Source of the DNA: an uncultured Duganella sp.
GTDB taxonomy: Bacteria; Pseudomonadota; Gammaproteobacteria; Burkholderiales; Burkholderiaceae
DNA length: 64,000 bases
NCBI GenBank assembly: GCA_946482335.1
Contig: CAMLRG010000003.1
Span: 16,913-80,912, forward strand
Reading direction: 5' to 3'
Shown: positions 1 through 8,193 of the stretch, in pieces
How the letters are laid out: each line of letters starts with the position of its first letter
Numbering within the stretch: position 1 is the first letter of the stretch
Program-made: the position numbers and the translations under genes
The notes under the pieces: model-generated
What the model was told of the DNA's origin: nothing
Seen by the model: the letters and a program-made list of their open reading frames with translations, nothing else
Database searches by the model: none

Positions 1-498
1 CGACATCACGAGCGGGAAGTTCCAGGGCGCGATGGCGCCGATCACGCCATAGGGCTCGGCGATCGTCATGCCGAGCGCGTTGTGGCGCGTCGCCGCCACG
101 TCGCCGCCGATCTTGTCGGCGAATTCGGCGAAGAAGCGGATGCCGTCGGCGGTAAACGGCACGTCCCAGGCAATCGCATTGGCGATCGGGCGGGTCGAAC
201 CCAGCGCTTCCAGCCTGGCCAGGTTCTGCACGTCGGCCTCGATCAGGTCGGCCCAGCGCCGCATCACGCGGGCGCGTTCGCGCGGCGCACGCTTGGCCCA
301 GTTACTGTTTTTGTAAGCTTGCCACGCATCCTGCACCGCGCGGTCCACCAACTCCGCTTCGGCAACGGGCAAGGCAGCGTACGCCTGGTTATCGGACGGA
401 CGGCGCACGTCGAGCACGTTGCCGCTGCCGGACACATACCGGCCGCCAATGAAATGGGCGCTTTTGATGGGGAGTTGATCTGGGTCGAAGCTGGGCAT
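1..498 (-). CDS. NAD(P)-dependent aldehyde dehydrogenase, N-terminal part (cut by window edge)
   Basis: Reading leftwards from the ATG at 496-498, the frame stays open for 166 codons to the window edge, so only the N-terminal third of a roughly 480-residue enzyme is present. It begins MPSFDPDQLP and contains the family features FIGGRYV (about residue 16), a WAKRAPRERARVMRRWADL stretch and APWNFP near residue 159, the Asn region that positions the aldehyde. The family oxidises aldehydes to acids with NAD(P)+. It is divergent from an FAD amine oxidase at 790, so it probably oxidises the aldehyde that oxidase releases (as PuuC does after PuuB); this is inferred from context. The 291 bp between the two starts hold no gene and must carry both promoters; I recognise no operator there. 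Confidence 0.9.
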   Translation of the reverse strand, partial: MPSFDPDQLPIKSAHFIGGRYVSGSGNVLDVRRPSDNQAYAALPVAEAELVDRAVQDAWQAYKNSNWAKRAPRERARVMRRWADLIEADVQNLARLEALGSTRPIANAIAWDVPFTADGIRFFAEFADKIGGDVAATRHNALGMTIAEPYGVIGAIAPWNFPLVMS

Positions 499-789
499 CG
501 CGGTTTCCTTGGATTGATAAGAGCATGAACCGATGCTACGCCCGAAGCACCAGCATTAAATGCGGTCGCAGGGGCACGTGAAGGCGCAAGCTTGTGAAGT
601 TGTGGCCTTTTTCGCATATCGTGCTACAGCGCGAAAGCGGTGGCGGCGAGCATCCCGACGCCGCAGCAAAGTGTGCTGCCCGCAGGCGAAAAAACCGTTC
701 ATTCTGTTCCCGCAATGAGGCAATATGGAATAAAGCGCAGCAGCGGACATGATGTAATGGATATACGCTCAACCCATACAGGAATTTGC

Positions 790-2061
790 ATGAAGCTCGA
801 ATCCTATTGGCTCGATACAGCGCCGCCCTTCAAGGCCGCTGCCCAAGGAGCCGTGCCGCAGCGCGCCGACGTCGTCGTGGTCGGCGGTGGCTTTACCGGA
901 CTCTCAGCGGCGCTGGCGCTGGCCCGGCGCGGCGCCACGGTAGTGCTGCTCGAAGCCGGCCGCGTCGCCGGCGAAGCCTCCGGCCGCAATGGCGGCCAGT
1001 GCAACACCGGCCTGGCCCACGATTTTGCCGACCTGTCGGCCCGCCTCGGCGAACAGCGGGCACGCGCCTATTACGACGCCTACAATGATGCCGTGCGCAC
1101 GGTGGACGGCATCGTGGCCGGCGAAGGCATCGATTGCGACTTCAAGCGCTGTGGCAAGCTGAAACTGGCCGCCAAGCCGGAGCACTACGCCAAGCTGGTG
1201 CGCGCCTATGAACATTTGCGCAAGGTTGAAACGGACGTGCAACTGATCGCTCCGGAACAGATCCAGTCCGAAGTCGGCTCCGACCAGTTCTTCGGCGGCA
1301 TCCTGCAGCCGCAGGGCGCCCAGATGCATATGGGGAAGTTCGGCGTCGGCCTGGCCGATGCGGCAGTGCGCGCCGGCGCCCTCGTGTTCCAGGACGCCGC
1401 GGTGCACGACATCGAACGCGTCAGCGGCGCCTTCCGCGTCAAATCGGCGCTCGGCGAAATCCGCGCCGGCCAGGTATTCCTGGCCACCGGCAATTCCAGC
1501 CTCGGCCCGTTCAGCCATTTCCGCCGCCGCCTGGTCTCGGTCGGCAGCTTCATCATCGCCACCGAACCGCTGTCGAAGGAAGTGCTGGACCGCATCACGC
1601 CGGCCCGCCGCAATTACGTGACGACCAAGAACATCGGCAACTACTTCCGCATCACGCCCGACAACCGCCTGCTGTTCGGGGGCCGGGCGCGGTTTGCGCT
1701 GTCGAACCCCAAGTCGGACGTGAAGAGCGGCCATATCCTGCGCGAGACGATGACCCGCGTGTTCCCGGACCTGGCGCAGACGCGCATCGATTATTGCTGG
1801 GGCGGCCTGGTCGACATGACCGCCGACCGCCTGCCCCGCGCCGGCCAGTACGAAGGCATGTACTACTCGCTGGGATACAGCGGCCACGGGGTGCAGATGT
1901 CGGTGCACATGGGCCAGAAGATGGCCGATGTGATGGCCGGCCGCAGCGAGAGCAATCCCTGGCGCGACCTGGACTGGCCCGCCATCCCGGGCTATCACGG
2001 CAAGGCATGGTTCCTGCCATTCGTGGGCGCGTACTACCGCCTGCAAGACATTCTCCATTGA
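790..2061 (+). CDS. FAD-dependent amine oxidoreductase (PuuB/DAO family)
   Basis: 423 residues. The N-terminus carries a Rossmann FAD-binding motif, VVVVGGGFTGLSAALALARR (about residues 28-47), followed by GEASGRNGGQ, the second signature of the gamma-glutamylputrescine oxidase/glycine oxidase (DAO) family. The C-terminus has YSLGYSGHGVQMSVHMG, the usual FAD-contacting loop. The enzyme should oxidise a C-N bond of an amine or N-substituted amino acid, giving an aldehyde or keto acid plus ammonia or amine. The frame opens at 640, but ATG 790 follows AGGAA and places the Rossmann fold at the family position. It heads a tightly packed operon with a Dpp-type importer and a [2Fe-2S] protein, and faces an aldehyde dehydrogenase. 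The substrate is unknown; polyamine derivatives or opine-like compounds are plausible. Confidence 0.88.
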   Translation: MKLESYWLDTAPPFKAAAQGAVPQRADVVVVGGGFTGLSAALALARRGATVVLLEAGRVAGEASGRNGGQCNTGLAHDFADLSARLGEQRARAYYDAYNDAVRTVDGIVAGEGIDCDFKRCGKLKLAAKPEHYAKLVRAYEHLRKVETDVQLIAPEQIQSEVGSDQFFGGILQPQGAQMHMGKFGVGLADAAVRAGALVFQDAAVHDIERVSGAFRVKSALGEIRAGQVFLATGNSSLGPFSHFRRRLVSVGSFIIATEPLSKEVLDRITPARRNYVTTKNIGNYFRITPDNRLLFGGRARFALSNPKSDVKSGHILRETMTRVFPDLAQTRIDYCWGGLVDMTADRLPRAGQYEGMYYSLGYSGHGVQMSVHMGQKMADVMAGRSESNPWRDLDWPAIPGYHGKAWFLPFVGAYYRLQDILH

Positions 2062-2068
2062 GGCCACC

Positions 2069-3025
2069 ATGAACAAGACTATGGCAAGACTCCTGGTGAC
2101 CCGGATCGCAATGGCCGTGCTGACGCTGTTCATCGTGTCGGTCGTGGTATTCGCCATCACCAACCTGCTGCCCGGCGATGCCGCCGAAGAGTCACTGGGC
2201 CAGGCCGCCACGCCCGAAACGGTGGCGGCACTGCGCGCCCAGTTCGGACTGGACCAGCCGGCCCCGGTGCGCTACGCGCGCTGGCTGTCGCACATCGTAC
2301 AGGGCGACGCCGGCACCTCGATGGTCAGTTCCCAGCCGGTCACCGAAATGATCGGCAAGCGCCTGCCCAAGTCCCTGGTGCTGGCCGGCGTCACGGCGTT
2401 GGTATCGGTGCCGCTGGCGCTGACGCTGGGCATCCTGTCGGCGATGTACCGCGGCTCGCTGTTCGACCGCGGCGTGAACATGCTGGCGGTGTCGATGGTG
2501 TCGGTGCCCGAATTCCTGATCGCGACCGTGGCGGTGCTGCTGTTCGCCGTCAAGCTGCGCTGGCTGTCGGCCCTGTCGCACACCGCCGACATCGATACGC
2601 TGGGCCAGTTCCTGCGGGCCTATGCCATGCCGGTGCTGACGCTGTGCTGCGTGATCGTGGCCCAGATGGCGCGCATGACGCGCGCCGCCGTGATCGACCA
2701 GCTGCGCGCGCCCTATGTGGAAATGGCCAGGCTGAAAGGCGCCGGCGCGGTACGCATCGTGCTCACCCATGCGCTGCCCAATGCCGTCGGCCCCATCGCC
2801 AACGCGGTGGCCCTCAGCCTGTCCTACCTGCTGGGCGGCGTGCTGATCGTCGAAAGCATTTTCAACTACCCTGGCATCGCCACCCTGATGATCGATGCCG
2901 TGACCACCCGCGATATCCCGGTCGTCCAGGCCTGCTCGCTGATCTTCTGCGGCGCCTACCTGCTGCTGGTCATGCTGGCCGACATCGCCGCCATCGCCTC
3001 CAACCCAAGGTTACGTTTCCCATGA
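2069..3025 (+). CDS. ABC transporter permease, DppB/OppB type
   Basis: 318 residues with an N-terminal membrane anchor (about residues 8-33), a periplasmic stretch containing LPGDAAEESLGQ and FGLDQP, then five further hydrophobic segments. The EAA loop that docks the ATPase is visible as EMARLKGAGAVRIVLTHALP near residue 216. This is the first permease of a dipeptide/oligopeptide/nickel-type importer in the inner membrane. It starts seven bases after the oxidase stop and its stop overlaps the next start (ATGA at 3022-3025), so the two permeases are translationally coupled. No periplasmic binding protein gene lies in this stretch; it may lie left of the window. Confidence 0.92.
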   Translation: MNKTMARLLVTRIAMAVLTLFIVSVVVFAITNLLPGDAAEESLGQAATPETVAALRAQFGLDQPAPVRYARWLSHIVQGDAGTSMVSSQPVTEMIGKRLPKSLVLAGVTALVSVPLALTLGILSAMYRGSLFDRGVNMLAVSMVSVPEFLIATVAVLLFAVKLRWLSALSHTADIDTLGQFLRAYAMPVLTLCCVIVAQMARMTRAAVIDQLRAPYVEMARLKGAGAVRIVLTHALPNAVGPIANAVALSLSYLLGGVLIVESIFNYPGIATLMIDAVTTRDIPVVQACSLIFCGAYLLLVMLADIAAIASNPRLRFP

Positions 3026-3867
3026 ACAAGCCCGCTTCCGTGCGCCTGCGCCGCGCACCGCTTCCCTTTTCGCCGCTGGCCCTGCTCGGCGCCCTCATTG
3101 TCGGCTTCTGGCTCATCGTCACGCTGGCCGGTCCATCGATCGCGCCGCATGACCCGGGCGCCATCGTCGATGAAAATGTCTTCGGCGCCATCAGCGCCCA
3201 GTTCCCGCTCGGCACCGACTACCTGGGCCGCGACATGCTGAGCCGCGTGCTGCTGGGCGCGCGCTACACCGTGGCGCTGGCCCTGGCGGCCGCCATCCTG
3301 GCCAGCAGCACCGGCACCCTGCTCGGCCTGTTCGCCGCCGTGCGCGGCGGCTGGGTCGATGCTTGCCTCAGCCGCGCCCTGGACGCGCTGATCTCCATTC
3401 CCAGCAAGATGTTCGCGCTGATGATGGTGGCTTCGTTCGGGTCTTCGGTGACGCTGCTGGTGCTGACCGCCGCCATCAGCTTCACGCCGGGCGCCTACCG
3501 CATCGCGCGCTCCCTGGCGGTGAACGTGCAGGCGCTCGACTTCGTGCAGGCCGCCCGCTCGCGCGGCGAAGGCTTGCCGTATATCGCCTGCGTGGAAGTG
3601 CTGCCCAACATCATCCGTCCGGTGCTGGCCGACTTCGGACTGCGCTTCGTGTTCACCGTGCTGCTGCTGGCCGGCCTGTCCTTCCTCAGCCTCGGGGTGC
3701 AGCCGCCCGAAGCCGACTGGGGCTCGCTGGTGCGCGAAAATATCGGCGGCCTGGCCGAAGGCGCACCGGCCGTGCTGATGCCGGCGCTGGCCATCGCCAC
3801 GCTCACCATCGGCGTCAACCTGTTGATCGACAACCTGCGCGGCCGCCGCGGAAAGGGCATGCAATGA
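3022..3867 (+). CDS. ABC transporter permease, DppC/OppC type
   Basis: 281 residues. The open frame runs back into the previous gene, but ATG 3022 overlaps that gene's TGA and gives the expected start MNKPASVRLRR followed by a membrane segment (about residues 20-42). The family mark GTDYLGRDMLSRVLLGAR (about residues 67-84) precedes the membrane domain, and the EAA loop reads FVQAARSRGEGLPYIACVEV. It should pair with the preceding DppB-type subunit to form the channel. Its stop overlaps the ATPase start (ATGA, 3864-3867). Confidence 0.92.
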   Translation: MNKPASVRLRRAPLPFSPLALLGALIVGFWLIVTLAGPSIAPHDPGAIVDENVFGAISAQFPLGTDYLGRDMLSRVLLGARYTVALALAAAILASSTGTLLGLFAAVRGGWVDACLSRALDALISIPSKMFALMMVASFGSSVTLLVLTAAISFTPGAYRIARSLAVNVQALDFVQAARSRGEGLPYIACVEVLPNIIRPVLADFGLRFVFTVLLLAGLSFLSLGVQPPEADWGSLVRENIGGLAEGAPAVLMPALAIATLTIGVNLLIDNLRGRRGKGMQ

Positions 3868-5717
3868 AGCCATTGGTACAAGTAAGCGGCCTGCGTGTCT
3901 GCGCCCGCAATGACGAGGGCGTCGACATCCCCATCGTCAAGGGCGTCGATTTCAGCATCGCCCCGGGCCAGGTGCTGGCCCTGATCGGCGAATCGGGCTC
4001 CGGCAAGACCACCATCGCCCTGTCGCTGATGGGCTACGCGCGCCAGGGCTGCGCCATCGCCGGCGGCAAGGTCGAGGTGGCCGGGCAGGATGTACTGGCG
4101 CTGGACGAACGCGGCCTGGCGGCCCTGCGCGGCCGCACCGTGGCCTATATTGCCCAGAGCGCGTCCTCCGCCTTCAACCCATCGCGCTCCCTGATGGACC
4201 AGGTGGTCGAGGGCACCGCCATCCACAAGACCATGCCGCGCGCCGCCGCCGAAGCCAAGGCGGTCGGCCTGTTCCGCGCGCTGGCCCTGCCGGACCCGGA
4301 AAACATCGGCAAGCGCTACCCGCACCAGGTGTCGGGCGGACAGCTGCAGCGTGTGATGGCGGCCATGGCCTTGATCACCGACCCCGCGCTGGTGATCCTG
4401 GATGAACCGACCACGGCGCTCGACGTCACCACCCAGATCGAAGTGCTGCGCGCCTTCAAGGAGGTGGTGCGCCAGCTCGGCATCAGCGCCGTCTACGTGT
4501 CGCACGACCTGGCGGTGGTGGCGCAGATGGCGGACCGCATCGTGGTGCTGCGCGACGGCGAAGTGCGCGAGAACGGCGCCACCCCGCAGGTGCTGAACGC
4601 GCCCGCCAGCGCCTACACGCAAAGCCTGCTGGCCGCCGCGGAACCGGCGGTGCGCGACCTGGGCCAGGAAGCGCCGGCGCCGGCGCGGCGCGGCACGCCG
4701 CTGCTGGAAGTGCGCGGCCTAGTGGCCGGTTACGGCCCGATCGGCAAGGATGGCTTGCCGGCCAAGCGCATCCTGAATGGCATCGACCTGTCGATCGAAC
4801 GCGGTGCCACGATCGGCGTGATCGGCGAATCGGGCTGCGGCAAGACCACCCTGGCGCGCGTGGTGGCGGGCATGCTGCCCAGCGCGCGCGGCGAGGTGCT
4901 GCTCGACGGCGAAGTGCTGCCGTCCTGCGAGCATGGCCGCACCCGCGCCCAGCACCAGCGCGTGCAGTTCGTGTTCCAGAATGCCGACACGGCCCTCAAT
5001 CCCGCGCACACCATCGGCGCCATCCTGGGACGGCCGCTGTCCTTCTATCATGGCCTGCAAGGCGACGCGCGCCGCCAGCGCGTGCTGCAGCTGCTGGACC
5101 TGGTCAAGCTGCCGGCGGCCATCGCCGACCGCCTGCCCGGCGAACTGTCCGGCGGCCAGAAACAGCGCATCAACCTGGCGCGCGCCCTGGCGGCCGAACC
5201 GGAACTGATCCTGTGCGACGAAATCACCTCCGCCCTGGACACGGTGGTGGCGGCCGCCATCCTCGACCTGCTGGCCGAATTGCGGCGCGAGCTGAAGGTG
5301 TCGTATATGTTCATCAGCCACGACATCAACACGGTGCGCGCGATCTGCGACGAAATCGTGGTGCTGTACGCCGGCAACAAGGTGGAAGCGCGCCCGCGCG
5401 AAGCCGTGGCCACGCCGCCCTTCCATCCCTACGCGCATCTGCTGGTCAGCTCCGTGCCGCGGCTGCAGCAGGGTTGGCTGGAAAGCACCAGTGCCGGCGG
5501 CACGCACGACTTGCCGCCGCTGGTCCAGCAAACCGCCAATAGCGCCAGCCTGTGTTCCTTCCTGGGCCGCTGCAGCCAGCGCATCGACGGCGTGTGCAAC
5601 CGCTTGCCGCCGCCGCGCCAGCCCTTGCCGGGCGGCGGCGAAATGCTGTGCCACCAGCCGCCGGCGGTGCTGTTGGCGAAACAGTCCTCCTTAATCCCCA
5701 CTGAGGAAGTCGCATGA
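3864..5717 (+). CDS. Fused dual ATP-binding protein of a peptide-type ABC importer (DppD-DppF fusion)
   Basis: 617 residues with two complete nucleotide-binding domains in one chain. Domain one has Walker [10 protein letters not shown] (about residue 42), the Q-loop region [13 protein letters not shown], signature SGGQLQR and Walker [14 protein letters not shown]. Domain two has Walker [10 protein letters not shown] (about residue 321), [14 protein letters not shown], signature SGGQKQR and [12 protein letters not shown]. Each is followed by a C-terminal extension, the second with the Cys-containing oligopeptide HPY-type tail ([19 protein letters not shown]). Such fusions (as in GsiA and YejF) replace separate DppD and DppF subunits. 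ATG 3864 overlaps the preceding stop; the TGA overlaps the next ATG at 5714. Confidence 0.93.
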   Translation: MKPLVQVSGLRVCARNDEGVDIPIVKGVDFSIAPGQVLALIGESGSGKTTIALSLMGYARQGCAIAGGKVEVAGQDVLALDERGLAALRGRTVAYIAQSASSAFNPSRSLMDQVVEGTAIHKTMPRAAAEAKAVGLFRALALPDPENIGKRYPHQVSGGQLQRVMAAMALITDPALVILDEPTTALDVTTQIEVLRAFKEVVRQLGISAVYVSHDLAVVAQMADRIVVLRDGEVRENGATPQVLNAPASAYTQSLLAAAEPAVRDLGQEAPAPARRGTPLLEVRGLVAGYGPIGKDGLPAKRILNGIDLSIERGATIGVIGESGCGKTTLARVVAGMLPSARGEVLLDGEVLPSCEHGRTRAQHQRVQFVFQNADTALNPAHTIGAILGRPLSFYHGLQGDARRQRVLQLLDLVKLPAAIADRLPGELSGGQKQRINLARALAAEPELILCDEITSALDTVVAAAILDLLAELRRELKVSYMFISHDINTVRAICDEIVVLYAGNKVEARPREAVATPPFHPYAHLLVSSVPRLQQGWLESTSAGGTHDLPPLVQQTANSASLCSFLGRCSQRIDGVCNRLPPPRQPLPGGGEMLCHQPPAVLLAKQSSLIPTEEVA

Positions 5718-6025
5718 ACCAACGCTTTGTCCGGCTGGCGGAAACCGACCGCCAGCCCGTTTCTTTCACCATCGACGGCCAACCGGCCGTGGCGCTCGAG
5801 GGCGATACCGTGCTGGTGGCGATGCTGGGCGCGGTGCGCAGCGTGCGCAGTTCCGAGTTCGACGACGGCCGCCGTGCCGGTTTTTGCCTGATGGGCGCCT
5901 GCCAGGATTGCTGGGTCTGGACGGCGCAGGGCGAGCGCCTGCGCGCCTGTTCCACCGAAGTGCGGGAAGGCATGGCGCTGGTCACGCGCAATACGGCGGC
6001 GGTGTGGCTTAGCCCGGCGCCTTGA
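5714..6025 (+). CDS. Small [2Fe-2S] protein, plant-ferredoxin-like accessory subunit of an FAD oxidoreductase
   Basis: 103 residues. The cysteine pattern FCLMGACQDCWV followed by LRACST gives C-x4-C-x2-C-x(n)-C of the [2Fe-2S] family represented by the small subunits of opine oxidases, D-hydroxyproline dehydrogenase and the N-terminal part of sarcosine oxidase alpha. The start [25 protein letters not shown] also fits. Such subunits normally work with an FAD amine oxidase and a second FAD/NAD subunit. The FAD oxidase is at the head of this operon; the second subunit is not in the window. Its last 17 bp overlap the convergent LysR gene. It may pass electrons from the FAD enzyme to another acceptor. 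Confidence 0.85.
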   Translation: MNQRFVRLAETDRQPVSFTIDGQPAVALEGDTVLVAMLGAVRSVRSSEFDDGRRAGFCLMGACQDCWVWTAQGERLRACSTEVREGMALVTRNTAAVWLSPAP

Positions 6026-6908
6026 GGTAGCGCGCCAGGAATTCCACGCAGACCCGCAGCTTGCCGGAACCGGACAGGCGCTGCGGGTAGACCGCCCACA
6101 CATTGGCTTCCTGCGTATAGTCGGGCAGCACTTGCACCAGGCGGCCGGCATCGATGTATGGCTGGGCATCCCAGCGCGAACGCAGCACGATGCCGGCGCC
6201 TTCGATCGCCCAGCGCAGCGCGATCTCGCCGTGGTTGGTCGACAGCGCCCCCGACACCTTGACCGTCTCCTCCCCTTGCCGCCCGTGCAGGCGCCACACG
6301 CCGAAGGGATGGTCGCGCTCCTTGATGGCGAGGCACTGGTGGCCGGCCAGTTCCTGCAGCGATTTCGGCTCGCCGTGGCGCGCCAGGTAAGCCGGCGCCG
6401 CGCACAGGATGCGGTGGTTCGCCATCAGCCGGCGCTGGATCAGGTGCGGCGCGGCTTCATCGCCGACCCGCACGTCCAGGTCGAAGCCCTCCTCGACCGG
6501 ATCGACCAGGCGGTCGAACACTTCGAAGCGGATCTGCAGCCCCGGATAGGCGGCGGCCAGCTGCGCGATGGCCGGCGCCACGACAATCCGGCCGAAGCCG
6601 AAGCTGCTGCAGATGCGCACCGGGCCGCTGGGTTCGCGCCGCCGTTCCGACACTTCGTCGAACAGCTCGTCCAGGCTTTCCAGGATCGCCTGGGCGCGCA
6701 CGAATACCTGTTCGCCGTCTTCCGTGATGACCACGCGGCGCGTGGTGCGCTGGAACAGGCGCACGCCCAGCCGCCCTTCCAGCACGCCGATGCGCTTGCT
6801 GACGTAGGCGGCCGACATGCCGAGTTCCTCGGCCGCCGCCGCGAAGCCGCCCTTGCGCACCACGGTGACCAGCACCCTCAAGTCTTCGTTTTCCAGCAGA
6901 TTGTTCAC
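6009..6908 (-). CDS. LysR-family regulator, probable DmlR-type activator of the adjacent D-malate dehydrogenase
   Basis: 299 residues. The N-terminal winged helix-turn-helix includes GGFAAAAEELGMSAAYVSKRIGVLEGRLGVRLFQRTTR (about residues 20-57, of which the middle is the recognition helix region), followed by the usual linker and effector domain. It starts with GTG at 6906-6908, and no clear ribosome binding site is visible. It is divergent from a D-malate/tartrate dehydrogenase gene 87 bp away, the same arrangement as dmlR-dmlA of E. coli, so it likely activates that gene in response to D-malate or a related diacid. Function from context; family assignment is firm. Confidence 0.88.
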   Translation of the reverse strand: MNNLLENEDLRVLVTVVRKGGFAAAAEELGMSAAYVSKRIGVLEGRLGVRLFQRTTRRVVITEDGEQVFVRAQAILESLDELFDEVSERRREPSGPVRICSSFGFGRIVVAPAIAQLAAAYPGLQIRFEVFDRLVDPVEEGFDLDVRVGDEAAPHLIQRRLMANHRILCAAPAYLARHGEPKSLQELAGHQCLAIKERDHPFGVWRLHGRQGEETVKVSGALSTNHGEIALRWAIEGAGIVLRSRWDAQPYIDAGRLVQVLPDYTQEANVWAVYPQRLSGSGKLRVCVEFLARYLKAPG

Positions 6909-6995
6909 GAATCGTGTTTTCTGAAGTTACGTTGGAAGCGATTATAACCGTAGCGTTTCCATTTATCCTGCCAATTATTTACACAGGAGAACACC

Positions 6996-8081
6996 ATGGC
7001 TGCACACAAGATCGCCGTCATCGCCGGCGACGGCATCGGCAAGGAAGTCATGCCCGAAGGCTTGCGGGCACTGGAGGCGGCAGCGCGCCGCTTCGATATC
7101 CAGCTCGAATGCACCACCTTCGAATGGGCCGACTGCGACTATTACGCCAAACACGGCAAGATGATGCCCGACGACTGGCGCGAACAGCTGGCCGGCTATG
7201 AGGCGATCTATTTCGGGGCCGTCGGCTGGCCGGCCACGGTGCCGGACCACATCTCGCTGTGGGGTTCCTTGCTCAAGTTCCGCCGCGAGTTCGACCAGTA
7301 CGTCAACCTGCGCCCGGTGCGCCTGATGCCAGGCGTGGCCTGCCCGCTGGCGAACAAGAAGCCCGGCGACATCGACTTTTACGTGGTGCGCGAGAACACG
7401 GAAGGCGAATACTCCGCCGTCGGCGGCCGCATGTTCGAAGGCACCGAGCGCGAATTCGTCCTGCAGGAATCAATCTTCACCCGACATGGCACCGACCGTA
7501 TCCTCAAATACGCTTTCGAGCTGGCCCAGCGCCGCCCCAAGAAGCACCTGACCGCCGCCACCAAATCCAACGGTATCGCCATCTCCATGCCGTACTGGGA
7601 CGAACGCGTGGCTGCCATGGGCGAGTCCTATCCCAAGGTGAAGTGGGACAAGTACCACGTCGATATCCTGGCGGCGCGCTTCGTGCTGTCGCCTGAGCGC
7701 TTCGACGTGGTGGTGGCGTCCAACCTGTTCGGCGACATCCTGTCCGACCTGGGCCCGGCCTGCACCGGCACCATCGGCATCGCCCCCTCGGCCAACCTCA
7801 ACCCCGAGCGCACCTTCCCTTCCCTGTTCGAACCGGTGCACGGCTCCGCGCCGGACATCTACGGCAAGAACATCGCCAACCCGATCGCCATGATCTGGTC
7901 GGGCGCGATGCTGCTGGAATTCCTCGGCCAGGGCCAGGCGCAGTACACGGCGGCGCACGACGCCGTCATGACCGCCATCGAGCGCTGCCTGGCCGAAGGC
8001 CCGCGCACGCCCGACATGGGTGGCAGCGCCAACACCACCGAAGTGGGCCAGGCGATCAGCGCCTACCTCAGCGCGGCTTGA
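6996..8081 (+). CDS. dmlA: D-malate / tartrate dehydrogenase (decarboxylating)
   Basis: 361 residues, the usual length. It belongs to the isocitrate/isopropylmalate dehydrogenase superfamily: N-terminal IAVIAGDGIGKEVMPEG, substrate-binding SLLKFRREFDQYVNLRPVR (about residues 90-108), DFYVVRENTEGEYS, the catalytic Lys/Asp stretch TAATKSNG and later NLFGDILSDLG, and the nucleotide-binding loop EPVHGSAPDIYGKNIANP. The combination fits the tartrate/D-malate dehydrogenase branch (TTuC/DmlA) rather than LeuB or Icd. It oxidises D-malate (or tartrate) with NAD+ in the cytoplasm, giving pyruvate (or a related product) and CO2. A purine-rich ACAGGAGAAC lies just before ATG 6996. Confidence 0.9.
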   Translation: MAAHKIAVIAGDGIGKEVMPEGLRALEAAARRFDIQLECTTFEWADCDYYAKHGKMMPDDWREQLAGYEAIYFGAVGWPATVPDHISLWGSLLKFRREFDQYVNLRPVRLMPGVACPLANKKPGDIDFYVVRENTEGEYSAVGGRMFEGTEREFVLQESIFTRHGTDRILKYAFELAQRRPKKHLTAATKSNGIAISMPYWDERVAAMGESYPKVKWDKYHVDILAARFVLSPERFDVVVASNLFGDILSDLGPACTGTIGIAPSANLNPERTFPSLFEPVHGSAPDIYGKNIANPIAMIWSGAMLLEFLGQGQAQYTAAHDAVMTAIERCLAEGPRTPDMGGSANTTEVGQAISAYLSAA

Positions 8082-8193
8082 GATGCCGGAAGGCATCGTC
8101 GCCGCGCGGGGCAATCGCAGCTAGCCATGGATGGGTGTTCCGCCTACTATTAGGGTATGCAAGCGACGCGCGCATCAGGTAGGCAGGCCCATC

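Noticed and set aside
8082..8097. Hairpin GATGCC-GGAA-GGCATC after dmlA as a terminator
   Set aside because: Only six base pairs, no T-run, and common by chance in such GC-rich DNA.
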